64,000 nt of DNA from assembly GCF_000160115.1 (NCBI RefSeq), contig NZ_GG665866.1, positions 1,166,825-1,230,824 of the forward strand. Direction: 5' to 3'. A program made the position numbers and the translations under genes. The first letter of the stretch is position 1, and every line of letters begins with the position of its first letter. Below the pieces are notes generated by a model. That model did no database searches. It saw nothing but the letters and a program-made list of their open reading frames with translations, and was not told where the DNA came from. Origin of the DNA: Shuttleworthella satelles DSM 14600. Its GTDB lineage: Bacteria; Bacillota; Clostridia; Lachnospirales; Lachnospiraceae. Below are positions 52,934 through 61,058 of the stretch, piece after piece.

Positions 52934-52960
52934 TATAGCCAAAGAAGGGGCCTGCCGCAA
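52932..52960 (-). promoter_or_regulatory. Promoter of the Hsp70-like operon
   Basis: Minus-strand TTGCGG (52955-52960), 17 bp spacer and consensus TATAAT (52932-52937). The -10 overlaps the plus-strand -10 by 2 bp, so the two promoters cannot both be occupied. Confidence 0.82.
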
Positions 52961-52991
52961 GGCAATGCCCTCCTGCCACAGGCAGCCTGCG

Positions 52992-53084
52992 CTCGCCCGA
53001 ACAAGAACAGTGCTCGCCCGACAGAGGAGTCAACGCCTGCCCGGACGAAGGAGTCGATACTCACTCGGACAAAGGAGTCAGATC
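52992..53084. repeat. 21-24 bp tandem repeat carrying ribosome binding sites
   Basis: Four units begin CTCGCCCG or similar at 52992, 53013, 53037 and 53060. The last three each contain GGAGTC after A/G-rich sequence; the final one (AAAGGAGTCAGATC) is the working binding site of the aminotransferase gene. Confidence 0.85.
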
Positions 53085-54179
53085 ATGGAACAAATTCAGC
53101 ACAAGGATCATTTTCACGGAAGCGATCTGGAAAAAATTGAGCAGATCTATGGGATCCGAAAAGAGGAAATCATCTCCTTCTCCGCCAATGTCAACCCTCT
53201 GGGGATTTCTCCCAGACTGCGCCGGGGTCTGGCAGAACATGTCGACGCCATTGCTTCCTACCCCGATCGGGAATACACAGCTCTTCGCGGCTGCATCAGT
53301 CAATATGTCGGATGTGATATGGAACAGGTCATCGTTGGCAACGGATCAACAGAACTGATCTCACTCTTCATCGACTTTATTCATCCCAAAAGAGCCCTGA
53401 TCCTTGGTCCTACCTATTCTGAATACGAGCGATCTGTCAGCCTGAGCGGGGGCAGCAGCCACTACTACCCTCTCCACGCGAAAGAGGACTTTATTCTTCA
53501 CACGGAGGATCTCTGTGCCAAATTGGCCGAGGGCTATCAGCTGCTCATCCTCTGCAATCCCAACAATCCGACTTCTACCCTGATTCCCCGCCAGCAGATG
53601 CGAAGGATCCTGGACACCTGTAAGATGCTCGGAACCTACGTCCTTGTAGATGAGACCTATATCGAATTCACCTCTGATGTCACCGCGTCATCCTCTGTAC
53701 CTCTGGCCAGAGACTACAATAATCTGATCATTCTCCGGGGGACATCGAAATTCTTCGCTGCCCCCGGCCTGCGACTGGGTTATGCCGTCCTGGGCAACCC
53801 CGACATGATTTCCACCATCCGGCGGGTCAAAAACCCCTGGATGATCAACGCGCTCGCGGACGTCGCCGGTCAGCTGATGTTTGCCGACGAAGACTATAAA
53901 GAAAAGACTCGGCATCTCATTCTCTCTGAGCGAAAGCGTCTCTACCAGCTCTTTTTGACCTCCGGCCGCTTCAGGCCCTACGCCCCACAGGCCAACTTTA
54001 TGCTCCTTGGCATCAAAGATCCCACCTTAAACGCGGCTGATCTCTTTGACCGCTGCATTCGCCAGAAAATGATGATCCGGGACTGCTCTACCTTTCCCTT
54101 CCTCTCCGATCGCTACATCCGCTTCTGCTTTATGAAGCCGGAGGACAACGACCGGCTGACAGCCCTGCTCTTATCCTGA
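53085..54179 (+). CDS. PLP aminotransferase, CobD/HisC-like
   Basis: 364-residue class I/II fold PLP enzyme. It starts MEQIQHKDHFHGSDLEKIEQ and has SFSANVNPLGISPRLRRGL, LLILCNPNNPTSTL, VLVDETYIEF and the PLP-Lys segment RGTSKFFAAPGLRLGYAV. The family holds histidinol-phosphate aminotransferase and threonine-phosphate decarboxylase; sequence alone does not choose. A clear CobD lies in the cobalamin operon, so HisC or a relative may be more likely. ATG 53085 follows AAAGGAG. No his gene is nearby. Confidence 0.87.
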   Translation: MEQIQHKDHFHGSDLEKIEQIYGIRKEEIISFSANVNPLGISPRLRRGLAEHVDAIASYPDREYTALRGCISQYVGCDMEQVIVGNGSTELISLFIDFIHPKRALILGPTYSEYERSVSLSGGSSHYYPLHAKEDFILHTEDLCAKLAEGYQLLILCNPNNPTSTLIPRQQMRRILDTCKMLGTYVLVDETYIEFTSDVTASSSVPLARDYNNLIILRGTSKFFAAPGLRLGYAVLGNPDMISTIRRVKNPWMINALADVAGQLMFADEDYKEKTRHLILSERKRLYQLFLTSGRFRPYAPQANFMLLGIKDPTLNAADLFDRCIRQKMMIRDCSTFPFLSDRYIRFCFMKPEDNDRLTALLLS

Positions 54180-54196
54180 CTGAGGACAACCCCTGC

Positions 54197-55336
54197 TCAA
54201 GACAGGGAAGCGATCAGCCGAAAGACCTGCTCCGCCGTCGCGGCAAGATTCTCGCGGGCATTTCCCGCGTCCATGGCCTGGTCCAGGGTGCAGACCCTGC
54301 GCAGAATCGGGAAAAAAGCATCGATCCCATGCTCGTTGCACACGCTGGCGTCATCGGTCACGCATCCGCTGAAGGCAATCACACTCTTTCCGTACTTCTT
54401 GGCAATATGAGCCACCCCGATCGGAGCTTTTCCCATGACGGTCTGTCCGTCCAGCCGTCCCTCTCCTGTGACGACAAAATCTGCATCCTTGACATAAGAC
54501 TCCAGTTTCGTCTCTTCCAGAACGATCTTAACTCCGGATTCCAAGACGGCATTGGTGTAGGACAAAAAGGCAAAGCCCAGGCCTCCGGCGGCTCCTGTCC
54601 CCGGGATCATCCTGTCGGCTCTCTTATACTTCTCACAGGTCAGGGCAGCGTAATGAGCCATCCAATGATCCATCTCAGTCACCATGGCAGGCGTCGCCCC
54701 CTTCTGTGGTCCAAAGACCGCGCTGCAGCCCTCCTCGCCGCAGAGAGGATTCGTCACGTCGCAGGCCACCCTGAAATGACATTGGGTCAGCTCCGGCAGA
54801 ACCTTTTGATCGCGGATACGGTCTATGGCGGCAAGCCCTTTGGCTCCATAGGGAATCTGTCTCCCCTCCTGGTCTAAAAACTGGTAGCCCAGAGCCTGCA
54901 GCATACCGACGCCCCCGTCGTTCGTCGCGCTGCCTCCGATTCCCACGATGAAATTGCGGCAGCCCTTCTGAATGGCATCGGCGATCATTTCGCCCACGCC
55001 ATAGGTCGTCGTATGCAAGGGGTTCCTCTTCTCCCGGGGAACCAGGGTAATGCCGGCAGCAGCGGACATCTCGATGATAGCCGTTTTGCTGTCGTCAATG
55101 ATGCCATAGACTGCCTCAACAGGTTCTCCCAGAGGCCCTTTGACAAGAATTTTCTCGACTCTGCCATTCATTCCGAGCGCCAGCGCTTCAACGGTTCCCT
55201 CGCCTCCATCCGCCAGAGGGCGAACCAGAACCTCCGCATCCCGACAGGCTCTGCCGATTCCATCCGCGACGGCATTTCCCGCCTCCAGAGATGACAGACT
55301 CCCCTTCAGCGAATCGATCGCTACAAGCACTTTCAT
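54197..55336 (-). CDS. glxK: Glycerate kinase
   Basis: Phosphorylates D-glycerate (class I, GlxK/GarK type). The 379-residue protein begins MKVLVAIDSLKGSLSSLEAG, with RPLADGGEGTVEAL, FIVGIGGSATNDGGVGMLQA and VVTGEGRLDGQTVMGK. ATG 55336 is preferred over 55345 because GGGGGATGG precedes it by about 5 bp. It converges with the aminotransferase gene (17 bp apart) and lies downstream of a repeat and a small unknown gene. Confidence 0.95.
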   Translation of the reverse strand: MKVLVAIDSLKGSLSSLEAGNAVADGIGRACRDAEVLVRPLADGGEGTVEALALGMNGRVEKILVKGPLGEPVEAVYGIIDDSKTAIIEMSAAAGITLVPREKRNPLHTTTYGVGEMIADAIQKGCRNFIVGIGGSATNDGGVGMLQALGYQFLDQEGRQIPYGAKGLAAIDRIRDQKVLPELTQCHFRVACDVTNPLCGEEGCSAVFGPQKGATPAMVTEMDHWMAHYAALTCEKYKRADRMIPGTGAAGGLGFAFLSYTNAVLESGVKIVLEETKLESYVKDADFVVTGEGRLDGQTVMGKAPIGVAHIAKKYGKSVIAFSGCVTDDASVCNEHGIDAFFPILRRVCTLDQAMDAGNARENLAATAEQVFRLIASLS

Positions 55337-55354
55337 GTTTTCCATCCCCCTTTA

Positions 55355-55492
55355 TCTATCCTTGCCCTGATTTCTCACAGCATCTTTTACTCCAAAAACG
55401 ACCTGATCTCTCAAGGTGCCTTTCATTCCAAAATCGCTCTGGTCTCTCAAGGCGCCTTCAATTCCAAAAATACCCTGCTTCCTCAAAGCGCC
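55355..55492. repeat. 36 bp tandem repeat after the 111-residue gene
   Basis: Three to four 36 bp units, each with CTTGAGAGA or a close variant on the minus strand, follow the stop codon of the gene at 55494. The end of that gene (GCCTTTGAGAGATAA) is itself a partial copy. In another frame the units read GALRKQGIFGIE, GALRDQSDFGMK and GTLRDQVVFGVK. Confidence 0.88.
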
Positions 55493-55493
55493 T

Positions 55494-55829
55494 TTATCTC
55501 TCAAAGGCAAAGTAAACCAGGATGGCATCGTCCGCCTTGTGCATGTAGACGCCGCTGTCCTCCCCCTTTTCCCTTCCCAGAGGAGCAATATCATAGCGGC
55601 CATACTCATGCCCCTCCTTCTGCTTCTTCTGGTGCAGGGCGGCATCGCCAAAGTCCCGGTTCTCGAAGCAGCGAACCGCCTGAATCAGGCTCTGCTCGCA
55701 GGACTCGCCCAGGAAGATCTGACGAATCCCCCTGGAGAGATAGACAGACTCTCCGTTGATATTGCCGTACTCATTCATCCCGGCTCCCCTGCCCCTCAGG
55801 GACTCTCTCAACTCTGAAAAATCACTCAT
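55494..55829 (-). CDS. Unrecognised 111-residue protein
   Basis: I do not recognise the family. It is hydrophilic, with no signal peptide, membrane segment or Cys motif beyond CEQSLIQAVRCFENRDFGD. The middle (SVYLSRGIRQIFLGES, then EYGRYDIAPLGREKGE) suggests a small mixed alpha/beta fold. GGAGAGGAAG precedes ATG 55829, which supports real coding. It lies between a glutathionylspermidine-synthase-family gene (231 bp upstream, no clear signal in the gap) and glycerate kinase, and ends in a repeat array. Confidence 0.72.
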   Translation of the reverse strand: MSDFSELRESLRGRGAGMNEYGNINGESVYLSRGIRQIFLGESCEQSLIQAVRCFENRDFGDAALHQKKQKEGHEYGRYDIAPLGREKGEDSGVYMHKADDAILVYFAFER

Positions 55830-56060
55830 CTTCCTCTCCTCTCTTCATGGGCGGATATGTCCCATCTCTCTTGCTGTCCTTATTCTACCCCATTTGCAGA
55901 CCAAGTACATTCCGCGTTTTTCCGGCTGCCTAATCACCCGGCCCAAGTCACTCCCCTGACTCGATGCTGGTCAAATCCCAACCTGTGCTCTCATGGCCGC
56001 ATCGGGAAGATGACAGGCAAATCTTTGATCCCTCTCTGACAGCCCGGCCGTTAATTTACC

Positions 56061-57545
56061 TCATTTCTCTTTTCCCCTCGGACGAACCAGAACAGAAACC
56101 ATCTCATGCTCATCTCCCTCCACAGAGATAATATTTACGGGAGACAGGCGGGAGTAGATCCCAGCCAGCCTGCCCCCATAGAGATAGAGGCCTGTCATAT
56201 TGGCGAAGGAGTGTATATAGGGGCTCTTCTGTCCCAGGGCCTGTTCCTGGTAATCATTCCCCTCGTATGAGGTCTTGGAGTAGTCCGCGTTGAGCGTCCG
56301 GTAGGGCCCAATATACTCCTGGATGATATAGCCCTGTCCGCAGCAGGCGTCCAGCGTCTTCTCCCAGTCCTCCTGCTTCATATTCCCGCTGTAGAAAATC
56401 CCCTCGGCCCCATAGGAGTCCTCCGGCTTGATGATCCATTCCTTGAACCGCCGGCGGATATCATCCCGGTTCGCGTGGACTGGACCCAGGATCGCCGTGA
56501 AGGGGACGTGGCGCATAATAAAGAGATTCTCCTCCGCCGTCAGAAAAGACATGGTCTCTTCCTGGTGCAGGATCCGAAAGAGAATCTTGTCGTGGACAAT
56601 CTGAGTGGCAAAGTCTCCCACAAGAGTCACCTTTTTGTCTCTGACCGCAGATATAAAATCCCCGATCTCCTCCCTGTGATCCATGATGTCTGACGTCACC
56701 GCCCTGCGATAAATGGCGTCTACCCGCATACCGTCCCCTGTATAGAGCTTTTCTCCGTCATAAGACAAGTCCCGGATTTCCGCGATCCGCGCCTGGCAGC
56801 CGGCTCTGCGGAAGGCCTGGACAAAGCGGTCAAACTCATTCAGGTTAATGGCATTTTCCAGAAAATCAACAATGGCAACATTAGGCAGGCTGGCAGGATC
56901 ATAGTCCTCACCCGAAATCACATCCACCGGCTGACCGAAGATATTCTTTTGAATCGGCTTCTCCCGGGTCACATCGCGAAGACGGATGTTCAGCCGCGGA
57001 TCCTGATGACAGATTGCAAGAAAAGTTCTGACCCAGGAATCAAAGAGTTCAAATTCCTCGATCTCATATGTATCTTTCAGGTTCCGATAGATTTGACTTC
57101 GGGCAAACAGCTGCCCCATGACCCGGTTCTCATTCATCGCAGAGGCTCCGTCCGCGTTGAATTCACAGAAGGCGAAGTCTCCGCTCTTCTCATTCCAGAA
57201 AATATCCAGTCGGCAAAGGGGGAGAAGGCAGTCGTATCCCGGCAGATTCAAAATCAGCTCCTCCAATTCCTCAGAGAAGCCAAAAAGAGCCCTGTATTCA
57301 GGGCATTCAATATACCGGCGCATCACCTTGACTAAAATCTGCCACATGGTCTCTCCCGCGGACCGGACAATGGCAAGCCCATCCTCTGTAAAGGCCTTGG
57401 GCAGATAGAGCATCTTGACCGGCTGACCATGGTAGGACAGCTCCGAATTCTCAATTGCCTCATTCTCTTCTCTCCCGGAGGCATCATGAGCCTCGGGATC
57501 GGAATAATAGGCTTCCAACAGTTCTCTCTGCAATGTGTATTTCAT
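56061..57545 (-). CDS. Glutathionylspermidine synthase family (ATP-grasp) protein
   Basis: 494 residues. The ATP-grasp amide ligase pattern of this family is seen in LCRLDIFWNEKSGDFAFCEF, NADGASAMNEN, KEWIIKPEDSYGAEGIFYSG (nucleotide-binding Lys) and GYIIQEYIGPYRTL, ending VEGDEHEMVSVLVRPRG. Family members join a peptide-like acid to an amine; the substrate here is unknown. ATG 57545 is used. Directly upstream is a G10 tract, with AGGAG 21 bp from the ATG; an in-frame GTG at 57581 lies beyond the tract. No signal peptide. Confidence 0.87.
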   Translation of the reverse strand: MKYTLQRELLEAYYSDPEAHDASGREENEAIENSELSYHGQPVKMLYLPKAFTEDGLAIVRSAGETMWQILVKVMRRYIECPEYRALFGFSEELEELILNLPGYDCLLPLCRLDIFWNEKSGDFAFCEFNADGASAMNENRVMGQLFARSQIYRNLKDTYEIEEFELFDSWVRTFLAICHQDPRLNIRLRDVTREKPIQKNIFGQPVDVISGEDYDPASLPNVAIVDFLENAINLNEFDRFVQAFRRAGCQARIAEIRDLSYDGEKLYTGDGMRVDAIYRRAVTSDIMDHREEIGDFISAVRDKKVTLVGDFATQIVHDKILFRILHQEETMSFLTAEENLFIMRHVPFTAILGPVHANRDDIRRRFKEWIIKPEDSYGAEGIFYSGNMKQEDWEKTLDACCGQGYIIQEYIGPYRTLNADYSKTSYEGNDYQEQALGQKSPYIHSFANMTGLYLYGGRLAGIYSRLSPVNIISVEGDEHEMVSVLVRPRGKEK

Positions 57546-57550
57546 GCCGT

Positions 57551-57560
57551 CCCCCCCCCC
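57551..57560 (-). repeat. G10 homopolymer 5 bp upstream of a start codon
   Basis: Ten consecutive G on the minus strand lie between AGGAG and the ATG at 57545. Such tracts slip during replication and could change the distance between ribosome binding site and start. Confidence 0.95.
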
Positions 57561-57630
57561 GGAATTCTCCTGCGCCGTCACACTTATGCTAAGACAAGTG
57601 CCCGGGCAATTGCAAGGTTTCCGGCTTTTC

Positions 57631-58986
57631 TCACCGGGGCAGAAGGAATCCGAAAATCAAATAGGTCACAAAGGCCAGACTGCTGGCGATCACAACATAG
57701 GGAAACTGTGTCAGGGCGTGATCCATATTCTCAATGCCGGAGATCTGGGAGGATAAGAGGGTGGCGTCAGCGTAAAAACAGGCATGGCTGCCAAAGGCGC
57801 CTCCGGAGATAATGGCCGCCATAGCTAAGATGACATTGGCCCCGACTGCCGCCCCCATGGGCATGATCACCGGGATAGCGACTGCGGACATCCCCCAGTT
57901 GGAACCGGTTGTGAATGTGAGAACCGCCACTAAAAAGAAGGCAAGCGCCGGGAAGACCTGGGGTATCAGCCCGGGCGCAATAATTTGCAGCAGATAATCC
58001 GTCAGTCCAAGACCAGCCAGTCCCTTCTGCAGGGTAAAAGCCACGAGAAGCATGGCAAGGACCGGAAGCATATCAGCGAAGCCCCGCGTGCAGACCGCGG
58101 TGAAATCCGCCACAGATAAAATTCGCCTGGGAATATAGAGGACAAAACAGATGCCGATGCAGGCAATTACCGCGAGAAACACATCCCCCGTCACAGTCGA
58201 TATGATAATCAGGGCAAGGACCGGAAGTAAAAAGTCAAAGACATTGCCCTTGTCCTCCTCTTCCACATCTAAAATATTATATTTGGCGGAATCCCGCCCA
58301 TAGGTCACTCCCGTTCGGCCGGTTCTGGCGTATGCTCTCCTCATCGGCCCAAGATTGGGAATCCAGCCCATACAGAGCAAAAAGACCAAGATGACCGCAA
58401 AAATCGGATAGAAGAGAAAGGGGATGGTATGTATATAGGCCTTCATGGGTTCCATCTTAAGGGTCTGAACCCAGGGCTCTTTGGCGAAGAGGCCTGAGAA
58501 GAAGATCGCCCAGGTCGAGAAGGGCAGAAGAACACAGATCGGCGCCCCCGTGGAATCGAGAACATAAGCCAGCATTTCCCTGGGAATCTTGTGTCTGTCA
58601 TAGAGCTTCTTCATACAAATGCCCACAGTCATGACATTGAGATAGTCGTCCACAAAGATGAGCGTTCCCAAGAGAAAGGAAGCCAGCTTGGTCCGCCGGG
58701 GATTTGAGCAGTAGCGCTCCGCGATCCTCTCAAAACCGCGGCTGCCCCCGGAGGCCTCCAAAAGAGCAATTATGCAGCCAAAGAAACCACAGAGGAGAAA
58801 GATCCAAACATTGTCACTGAGGCTCTTTTGTATGGCACTGATCCACTCTGTCAGAAAATTGCCCCGGTAAAGAGCGATAAACGACATGAGAGAACCCAGA
58901 GTTAAGACTTCAAGACTTCGCTTGGTCTTAAAGGCCAGGACAATCATCAGAACTACGATCAGAAGGGAAAGCATGCCATTGGACAT
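57631..58986 (-). CDS. NhaC-family Na+/H+ antiporter
   Basis: 451-residue membrane protein with about 11 hydrophobic segments. FLLGTLIFVDDYLNVMTVG carries the acidic pair typical of NhaC-type transporters, and TGSNWGMSAVAIPVIMP lies late in the protein. Related members exchange Na+/H+ or carry organic acids or amino acids (as in malate/lactate or tyrosine/tyramine antiport), so the cargo is open. GGAGTGAGTCAAG precedes ATG 58986. It lies 112 bp downstream of an aminopeptidase gene. Confidence 0.9.
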   Translation of the reverse strand: MSNGMLSLLIVVLMIVLAFKTKRSLEVLTLGSLMSFIALYRGNFLTEWISAIQKSLSDNVWIFLLCGFFGCIIALLEASGGSRGFERIAERYCSNPRRTKLASFLLGTLIFVDDYLNVMTVGICMKKLYDRHKIPREMLAYVLDSTGAPICVLLPFSTWAIFFSGLFAKEPWVQTLKMEPMKAYIHTIPFLFYPIFAVILVFLLCMGWIPNLGPMRRAYARTGRTGVTYGRDSAKYNILDVEEEDKGNVFDFLLPVLALIIISTVTGDVFLAVIACIGICFVLYIPRRILSVADFTAVCTRGFADMLPVLAMLLVAFTLQKGLAGLGLTDYLLQIIAPGLIPQVFPALAFFLVAVLTFTTGSNWGMSAVAIPVIMPMGAAVGANVILAMAAIISGGAFGSHACFYADATLLSSQISGIENMDHALTQFPYVVIASSLAFVTYLIFGFLLPR

Positions 58987-59098
58987 CTTGACTCACTCCA
59001 TGCGGAAAAAACCGGATGCCTATCTGCGCCCAGACCCTGGATACACATCCATTTCAAAAGTATGATCACACAGATTTCAGGAAAAGCTCTGTCATCTC

Positions 59099-60949
59099 TC
59101 AAGCGCAGACCGGCCCTGTCGCCTGTTTCAGCCATTCCAGATCTTCCCCCTTCAGGAAGGGAGAGATCTTCTCCCATACCATTTTGTGGTAGCGATTGAG
59201 CTTATCGATATCGGAAGCGTCCATCTGTTCCGGCTTCAAGCCCTCCAGATCAATCGGCACATAGGTCAATGGCTCAAAGCAGAGAAATCTTCCGTATTCA
59301 TTGACGCAGTCTTCCACGCAGAGGGTAATCGACTCGGTGCGAATCCCGTACTGCCCCTCGATATACATTCCCGGCTCGTCTGAGGTGATCATCCCCGGGA
59401 CAAAAGAGGTCCGGTCTTCAGGAATTCGGTCTCTCCAGCGGATCACCTGCGGTCCCTCATGGACATTTAAAATATAGCCGATCCCGTGCCCGGTACCGTG
59501 GTTGAAATTCTTATGCCTCTCCCAGAGGGGTTCCCTTGCAATCGCGTCAAGCACCATACCGGAGCAGTCCTCCATAAAGCGGGCAAAAAGAAGACGGAGA
59601 TTAGAGACGGCAACCGTGGTGAAATCCTCTCTCATCGAATCGGTCAATTCCCCCAGGCAGATGGTTCTGGTCACGTCGGTCGTGCCGCCCAGGTACTGTC
59701 CCCCTGAATCCACCAAAAGAAAACCTCTGCCCTCTATCCTGGCGCAGTCGTCTTTTGTCGGCGCGTAGTGGGCCATAGCGGCATTGGCGTTATAAGCGCA
59801 GATCGTCTCAAAGGAGAGATCCAGATAGCCGGGCAGTTCAGCCCGCAGGCCCTCCAGATAGCGAGCTGCTGACAGCTCCGTCAAATTTCCCTCTCTCGCG
59901 TGTTTCTTTACATAGGCGATAAACCTGCAGACAGCCACAGAGTCCTGCAGATAGACCTCTCTGATATGAGAGATCTCCACAGAATTCTTGACGGCCTTCA
60001 TCATCTCTGTCGGGTTGGCGGCCAGAATCAGGTTTTCAGCTCCCAGACAGGAGGCCGCCAGTGAGACCATAGCGTCAGAGGAGGATCTGGGATCCAGCAT
60101 GAGTTTGATCGGCTTCTGATCGCCGGTCATCGCTGAGTCCGGATCTTTTGCTGCCGAATCCGCCAGCCGCCCGGAAAGGATCTCAAAGGTCTCATTGTAA
60201 TCCTCCAGGGTGATCTCCTGCTCTCTGGCATAGGTACGCAGCTCCTCTGTGATCTCACTCTTCTGGAGAAACAAAAAGGCCCCGCGGTCTGTCAGCCAAA
60301 AATAAGAAAGAGCCACCGGATTACAGGCAATATCTGCTCCTCTGATATTGAGCAGCCACATGATATCATCCAGCTTGGAGAGAATCAGCTGGTCGGCCCC
60401 CTTAGCGGCCATAGCTGCCCTGACCCCGGATAGCTTGTCCGCGTAGGACTCGCCTGTCAGGTCCTCTTTTAAGACAATGACCGGATGCGAGGCTCTATTC
60501 GGACGATCTATCCAGAGTCTGTCCTGGGGCGCAAAACGATTGTTTAATTCACATCCCTGTTTCTCTGCCAGATTGTGGTATTGTAACCCCTCCGCGTAAG
60601 AAAAGGTTCGCCCGTCATATGCCAGGCAATCTCCCTCCTTCAAGCTGACGTCCAGATAGTCGCACAGACTTGGGACGCCAGTCTGACCCGATTTCATGAG
60701 AACATACTCGCTATTCTCAAGTTCTTGGGCCGCGGAGATAAAATAGCGGCCGTCTGTCCAGAGAAGGGCTTTTGTCTGACTGATCAGAATGCGAACGTTA
60801 TCTGAGCTGCAGCCGGACAGCCAGAGGCTGGTCTTGTCGTAGTCTCCCACATACTCGGAGGCATGCTCGTCCGAAGAAGAAATCAGATAATAACTGACTC
60901 CCTCCTCTCTCATACAGGCTCTAACCCGGCTTAAAACTTCTGCGATCAA
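59099..60949 (-). CDS. Xaa-Pro aminopeptidase (M24, long form)
   Basis: 616 residues: two creatinase-type N-terminal domains (1 to about 300), the M24 pita-bread catalytic domain, then the C-terminal M24-C extension. Metal ligands are visible in LLVDSGGQYLGGTTDVTRT, HGTGHGIGYILNVHEG, SDEPGMYIEG and GIRTESITL. It removes N-terminal residues before proline. The start is TTG 60949, chosen because the family begins about 12 residues before MREEGVSYYLISSSDEH; its binding site is weak and ATG 60913 is the alternative. Confidence 0.94.
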   Translation of the reverse strand: MIAEVLSRVRACMREEGVSYYLISSSDEHASEYVGDYDKTSLWLSGCSSDNVRILISQTKALLWTDGRYFISAAQELENSEYVLMKSGQTGVPSLCDYLDVSLKEGDCLAYDGRTFSYAEGLQYHNLAEKQGCELNNRFAPQDRLWIDRPNRASHPVIVLKEDLTGESYADKLSGVRAAMAAKGADQLILSKLDDIMWLLNIRGADIACNPVALSYFWLTDRGAFLFLQKSEITEELRTYAREQEITLEDYNETFEILSGRLADSAAKDPDSAMTGDQKPIKLMLDPRSSSDAMVSLAASCLGAENLILAANPTEMMKAVKNSVEISHIREVYLQDSVAVCRFIAYVKKHAREGNLTELSAARYLEGLRAELPGYLDLSFETICAYNANAAMAHYAPTKDDCARIEGRGFLLVDSGGQYLGGTTDVTRTICLGELTDSMREDFTTVAVSNLRLLFARFMEDCSGMVLDAIAREPLWERHKNFNHGTGHGIGYILNVHEGPQVIRWRDRIPEDRTSFVPGMITSDEPGMYIEGQYGIRTESITLCVEDCVNEYGRFLCFEPLTYVPIDLEGLKPEQMDASDIDKLNRYHKMVWEKISPFLKGEDLEWLKQATGPVCA

Positions 60950-61058
60950 GTCGTCACACTTTCTCTTTTCTCATCTGCGGTTCTCTTATCCTAACAGATC
61001 ATAACAGTCAGGCCGGGCGGATTCCAGTCGTTTTTCTCCCCGACCTGTCCTCTTCCAG

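Noticed and set aside
55352-55651. 99-codon minus-strand frame reading through the 36 bp repeat
   Set aside because: Overlaps the better supported 111-residue gene in another frame and consists largely of repeat translation.
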